Origin: Bacteroidota bacterium
GTDB taxonomy: Bacteria > Bacteroidota > Bacteroidia > Cytophagales > Cyclobacteriaceae
Length of the DNA stretch: 43,256 bases
Assembly (NCBI GenBank): GCA_024280115.1
Contig: JAJRQT010000176.1
Location: 1 to 43,256 of the forward strand
Direction: 5' to 3'
Positions 41,937 through 43,256 of the stretch are shown piece by piece (position 1 is the first letter of the stretch; every line of letters begins with the position of its first letter). Below the pieces are notes generated by a model. That model ran no database searches. It was not told the DNA's origin and saw nothing but the letters and a program-made list of their open reading frames with translations. The translations under genes were made by a program, and so were the position numbers.

Positions 41937-43124
41937 ATGAAGAGCATTTTTATTCTAATCGTAATATTTTTTGCTGCCTTTGCCCTTCGCGCACAGGATA
42001 CATTAATAAGTACATATGAACGGCAGGCCATTCAAAACAACATCAGTTTAAAACCCGGTAAATCAAAGTTTATGCTGAGAGGATTTTTCTTTACCGGCTT
42101 TGATGCAATTAGCCGGGGCGGAGAATCCGAATCCAGTTTTATAGGAGGAGGGATAAACCCCGTGTTGATATATAAGCAATCAGACAGATTGCTATTTGAG
42201 GCTGAATTTGAAGGTGGGTATTCCCATGACGGAGGATTTGAATTAGGTCTGGGGTATGCAAATGTGTCATACGTTTTAAATAAATATATGACAGTTCGTG
42301 CAGGGCAGTTTTTGATTCCATTCGGAACCTTTACTGAAAAGCTGCATCCGGCGTGGATCAACAGGATGGCCTCAGCGCCGCTTGGATTTGGTCATGATGG
42401 AATTGCACCGTCAAGTGATGTGGGCGTGGAATTGAGAGGGGCCTTTTACACGGGCTCTGTCAAATTGAATTACCAGGCCTATGTAATAAATGGCCCGCAG
42501 TTGAAGGATGGCTCAATAGAACCTGAAGAAGCAGGCATGTTGAGATTCGGGTTTATGGAAGACAATAATAAGAACAAGACCGTTGGCGGAAGAATCGGGA
42601 TTTCACCATTTTCTAACCAAATGCTGGAGATAGGATTTTCCGGAATGACAGGAATTGTTGGATCAGATGAATCGGTATATGAGGGAGTAAAAGCAAATCT
42701 TTACGCGATAGACCTATCATTTGTAAAGAACCTGAATTTCATGAAAAGTATTATTGATATAAAAGCTCAATACAATTATTCAAAAGTGGGTGATGCTTTA
42801 TATGAAGATGAGGATGGAGAAAGTTATACATTCGACAATAAAAGCGATGGGTATTATGGTCAATTATCCATAAGACCATCCCTGCTTGAAAACAAGTTAT
42901 TGAGAAAACTTGAGATAGTGGGCAGATATAGTGAACTACAGACGCCTGAAGGTGCGCTGTGGGAACAAAACCCCACCCAGGTTTCGGTCGGGCTAAATTA
43001 TTGGATGGATTGGCGAACAGTGATAAAAATGGGATATCAGTCAACGGATGGAATTGGAGATCATGATTCGGGAGCAACGACTACAGAAAATCTGTTTTAT
43101 CTCCGTTGGGCAATGGGATTCTAA
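41937..43124 (+). CDS. Outer-membrane porin (phosphate-selective porin O/P-like)
   Basis: 395 residues. Signal peptide (IVIFFAAFALRAQ), then beta-barrel strands: KFMLRGFFFTGFDAI, LLFEAEFEGGYSHDGGFELG, YMTVRAGQFLIPFGTFTEKL, the FxIPFG motif typical of porin O/P-like family members, followed by WINRMASAPLGFGHDGIAPS and SSDVGVELRGAFYTGSVKLN, and a C-terminal strand ending LRWAMGF with the terminal aromatic. It would form a diffusion channel; substrate unknown. Operon with the upstream cytochrome (8-base spacing), an unusual pairing. Confidence 0.85.
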   Translation: MKSIFILIVIFFAAFALRAQDTLISTYERQAIQNNISLKPGKSKFMLRGFFFTGFDAISRGGESESSFIGGGINPVLIYKQSDRLLFEAEFEGGYSHDGGFELGLGYANVSYVLNKYMTVRAGQFLIPFGTFTEKLHPAWINRMASAPLGFGHDGIAPSSDVGVELRGAFYTGSVKLNYQAYVINGPQLKDGSIEPEEAGMLRFGFMEDNNKNKTVGGRIGISPFSNQMLEIGFSGMTGIVGSDESVYEGVKANLYAIDLSFVKNLNFMKSIIDIKAQYNYSKVGDALYEDEDGESYTFDNKSDGYYGQLSIRPSLLENKLLRKLEIVGRYSELQTPEGALWEQNPTQVSVGLNYWMDWRTVIKMGYQSTDGIGDHDSGATTTENLFYLRWAMGF

Positions 43125-43243
43125 ATTATTAACAAAGAAAGAAGAAACCGTCATGCCTGCCGGGGAGGGCTGGGGCAAAATAAAGGCACACAATTGCGGG
43201 ATTAATTGCCACGGTAAATGGAAAACTTTAAAAATATAAACAG

Positions 43244-43256
43244 ATGAAAAAATTAA
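43244..43256 (+). CDS. Possible start of a further gene, cut by window end
   Basis: ATG AAA AAA TTA follows CAG after a short AT-rich run, a common Bacteroidota secreted-protein start (MKKL). Only four codons are visible, so nothing more can be said. Confidence 0.3.

Noticed and set aside
43048..43239. 63-codon frame containing a CxxC-H-like string (CGINCHG)
   Set aside because: Mostly overlaps the porin gene in another frame; the haem-like motif is probably chance.

Overview
The window is AT-rich DNA from a Bacteroidota bacterium, most likely a Cytophagales-type marine or soil gliding lineage. This rests on gene content: a type IX secretion (T9SS) type B substrate with a CHU_C-like C-terminal domain beside a PorP/SprF protein, a FecI/FecR/TonB-receptor signalling unit, HYC_CC_PP and DUF3347 proteins, and start codons that mostly lack Shine-Dalgarno sequences. 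No rRNA, tRNA, CRISPR array or intact insertion sequence was found.

Layout. 1-6728 (minus strand) is a surface/secretion cluster: a truncated secreted L-type lectin protein, a 1064-residue FG-GAP/Ig/PKD protein with a T9SS type B C-terminus, and a PorP/SprF protein extended by an acidic linker and a SPOR-like tail. 7298-12888 is mixed housekeeping: a beta-barrel protein, an SDR-type epimerase, a hypothetical, an ABC-F ATPase of the YbiT type, a YHS-domain protein and a secreted protein with an internal duplication. 13257-35371 is a large copper (possibly also silver) handling island. 35766-40965 (minus strand) is a four-gene unit of Met-rich PepSY-like lipoprotein, ECF sigma factor, FecR anti-sigma and TonB-dependent receptor. 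41518-43124 is a c-type cytochrome followed by an outer-membrane porin.

The copper island is bracketed by two AraC-type regulators, each with an N-terminal HMA-like half carrying a CPRC motif. It contains a CopA P-type ATPase, a small HMA protein and a complete CusA-CusC-CusB tripartite efflux operon. Around these are small secreted proteins that recur: HYC_CC_PP (two clear copies and one distant His-rich one), DUF3347 (three stand-alone copies plus one fused to CusB), and a TRASH-like Cys protein (two intact copies and one broken one). CopA would export cytosolic Cu(I) to the periplasm, CusCBA would expel it from the cell, and the small Met/His/Cys proteins probably bind or hand over the metal in the periplasm.

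The most striking structural observation is a tandem segmental duplication. The block HYC - cusA - cusC - cusB - small ORF - DUF3347 - TRASH (about 16.9-25.9 kb) is repeated at about 29.4-33.3 kb. In the second block the cus genes are reduced to a scar that joins the first codons of cusA to the last codons of cusB, while SPFH and carboxypeptidase-regulatory-like genes are present only there. Conversely, the small ORF is intact in the second block and frameshifted in the first. Two non-coding inverted-repeat elements are preserved in both blocks. The Met-Gly-Asn-rich stretches in both the PepSY-like lipoprotein and a loop of the TonB receptor suggest that the neighbouring FecIR unit may also be copper-related; this is inference.
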